A stretch of 64,000 nucleotides of DNA. It comes from CAUPWF01 sp964367905 (GTDB lineage Bacteria > Bacillota > Clostridia > Lachnospirales > Lachnospiraceae). Both the position numbers and the translations under genes were made by a program. Where the stretch lies: NCBI GenBank assembly GCA_964367905.1, contig CAYIZP010000008.1:21284-85283 (forward strand). The letters are read 5' to 3'. The notes under the pieces are model-generated. The model did no database searches, was not told where the DNA came from, and saw only the letters and a program-made list of their open reading frames with translations. The stretch's first letter is position 1. Each line of letters opens with the position of its first letter. Below are positions 62,547 to 64,000 of this stretch, piece by piece.

Positions 62547-63911
62547 ATGAAATGTGAAGTTTACAGTAAGAACTATGATGTCATAGTCGTAGGTGGTGGT
62601 GTATCAGGATTTGCAGCTGCATATTCTGCGGGAAGGAATGGAGTGTCCGTTTTGCTGATAGAGCGAAATGCCTATTTGGGAGGGACTTTAACAGGATGTG
62701 GGGTAGGTCCAATGATGACGTTTCATGCAGGTGAGAAACAGGTCATAAAGGGCGTAATGCAAGACCTTATAGATAGGTTAATGGAAGGTGGTTATTCCGT
62801 TGGACATGTACCAGATAGCAAACAATACACAAGTACGATTACTCCATTCGAAGCAGAAGGAATGAAGTTAATAATGGATCAAATGCTAGAAGAGGTGGGG
62901 GTGACTGTATTGTTTCATACATTCGTCGGAAATGTTGAAACGAGTCATTCAAAGGTTAAAGGAATTACATTGTGTAACAAAGACGGAATCAATTCGGTTA
63001 GTGGAAAGGTATATATAGATGCAAGTGGTGATGGGGATGTTGCATACTGGGCTAGAGCAAAAATGGTATCAGGGCGACCAGAAGATGGTGCCTCGCAGCC
63101 GATGACGCTTACAGTGAAGTATTGTGATGTGGATACAGAAGAACTGAAAAAATATGTGCTTGCAAATCCAGAAAAATTTCCACACATTGCACCACATTTT
63201 GAGATTTTCAAACAATCTATTCCTGTAGACTTGGAAGGGTTTGATGAAGAGTTTAAGTTAGAAAAGGAAAAGGGGAATTTAAGTATTGCCCGTGAAAATG
63301 TTTTGATGTTTGGGACTGGTAGAGTGGGCGAATATATACTAAACACAACTAGAGTTGTGGATCATAATGCAACGGATGCAGTCAGCTTGTCTGTAGCAGA
63401 GAAAATTGGTAGAAAGCAAGCAGCAGAATTAGATGTTTTTTTAAGAAAGCATGTACCTGGATTTAAGAATGCGTTATTAGAATTTACAGGACCATCCATT
63501 GGAGTTAGAAGTTCCAGACAATTGATTGGTACTTATGTCTTAACTGCAGAGGATATATTACAACAAAAAAATTTTGAGGATACCATTGCACATTCCGGTT
63601 ATCCAATTGATATCCATAACCCTAAGGGGGAAGGAACGGCGTCAACATTTATGAACAAAAAAGGCAACTATTACTCCATCCCCTATTCGATTATGACTTG
63701 CATGGAGGTTCAAAATTTGCTGGTGACAGGGAGGTGTGCGTCGGCTACATTCGAAGCACAGGCCTCATTTAGAGTGACTCCATCGGCAGGGGCACTAGGT
63801 CAAGCGGCGGGCGTTGCAGCAGTTCTTGCCTTGGCAGATGAAAATGTTCTAAAGATAGATGTACATCAATTGCAGGAGCGATTGAGAGAGCAAAAAGCAT
63901 ATATTGAATAA
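62547..63911 (+). CDS. FAD-dependent oxidoreductase (FAD_oxidored family)
   Basis: 454 residues. The Rossmann FAD motif is VIVVGGGVSGFAAAYSAGRNG (first 20: VIVVGGGVSGFAAAYSAGRN, about 12-31), then LIERNAYLGGTLTGCG and IDASGDGDVAYWA (second FAD-contact motif near 176-188). The C-terminal VTGRCASATFEAQASFRVTPSAGALGQAAG is typical of this secreted-or-cytosolic sugar-linked oxidoreductase family. There is no signal peptide. The substrate is unknown; control by a phosphosugar-type RpiR regulator suggests carbohydrate metabolism. ATG 62547 follows AAAAGGGGG. Confidence 0.88.
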   Translation: MKCEVYSKNYDVIVVGGGVSGFAAAYSAGRNGVSVLLIERNAYLGGTLTGCGVGPMMTFHAGEKQVIKGVMQDLIDRLMEGGYSVGHVPDSKQYTSTITPFEAEGMKLIMDQMLEEVGVTVLFHTFVGNVETSHSKVKGITLCNKDGINSVSGKVYIDASGDGDVAYWARAKMVSGRPEDGASQPMTLTVKYCDVDTEELKKYVLANPEKFPHIAPHFEIFKQSIPVDLEGFDEEFKLEKEKGNLSIARENVLMFGTGRVGEYILNTTRVVDHNATDAVSLSVAEKIGRKQAAELDVFLRKHVPGFKNALLEFTGPSIGVRSSRQLIGTYVLTAEDILQQKNFEDTIAHSGYPIDIHNPKGEGTASTFMNKKGNYYSIPYSIMTCMEVQNLLVTGRCASATFEAQASFRVTPSAGALGQAAGVAAVLALADENVLKIDVHQLQERLREQKAYIE

Positions 63912-64000
63912 GAATCTAGGGCAATAACGCCTTAAGATATAAAAGGAAAGTCCAGCTAATAATTGTCAATAGTAAAATAAAAAAATAATGATTTTATTTT

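Noticed and set aside
63912..64000. A gene start at the right edge
   Set aside because: The last 89 bases are AT-rich with no ribosome site followed by an open frame long enough to judge.

Overview
The window looks like a chromosome segment of a low-GC, anaerobic, plant-polysaccharide-fermenting Firmicute, most likely a Lachnospiraceae/Clostridium cluster XIVa relative. The signs are an electron-bifurcating-type [FeFe] hydrogenase operon, an ATP synthase whose c subunit carries the sodium ligand set, sortase-anchored giant glycosidases and AGGAGG-type ribosome binding sites. No tRNA, rRNA, transposase, phage or cas gene was seen.

Layout. 1-17.1 kb is a glucuronoxylan/uronate locus: two tandem, very large GH115 alpha-glucuronidases (the first cut by the window edge), then uxuA, uxuB, an unrecognised 791-aa protein, a KdgF-like cupin and an RpiB/DhuI-like isomerase. 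Together these release glucuronic acid outside the cell and feed both saturated and 4,5-unsaturated uronates toward 2-keto-3-deoxygluconate. 17.2-20.0 kb (minus strand) holds a DUF4874/DUF4832 protein, a nitroreductase and an RlmI-like methyltransferase. 20.6-23.8 kb is a selenium module (yedF, selD, class V aminotransferase, DUF3343), followed by a conserved unknown and a membrane-anchored GIY-YIG protein.

The selenium/GIY-YIG block is flanked by two strikingly regular non-coding arrays (20235-20493 and 24993-25250). Each has four 37-bp units ending in ACAKATAA...TTATMTGT, separated by 37-bp spacers (one spacer is 36), giving a 74-bp period. I do not recognise this architecture and it is the most unusual thing in the window.

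25.4-30.4 kb (minus) is the hydrogenase operon (NuoE-like, ATPase, 2Fe-2S protein, HydB, HydA). 31.7-34.9 kb (plus) is a DRTGG / RsbW-like ATPase / HydS-like hydrogenase-homologue / DRTGG / PHP cluster, plausibly a redox or H2 signalling system. A DHH phosphoesterase lies between them. A MATE transporter and an ABC exporter follow, then the F-type ATP synthase operon (38.8-46.0 kb) behind a consensus promoter, and a LacX-like mutarotase.

46.9-58.5 kb is a galactoside uptake and degradation operon: two-component regulator (response regulator gene interrupted by an in-frame TAA), YesM-like kinase, binding protein, two permeases, GH36 alpha-galactosidase and GH2 beta-galactosidase. 58.6-63.9 kb has a BspA-like leucine-rich-repeat surface protein, an RpiR-family regulator and a divergent FAD-dependent oxidoreductase with a palindromic candidate operator at its promoter.

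All functional calls rest on reading motifs and context; no database search was run.
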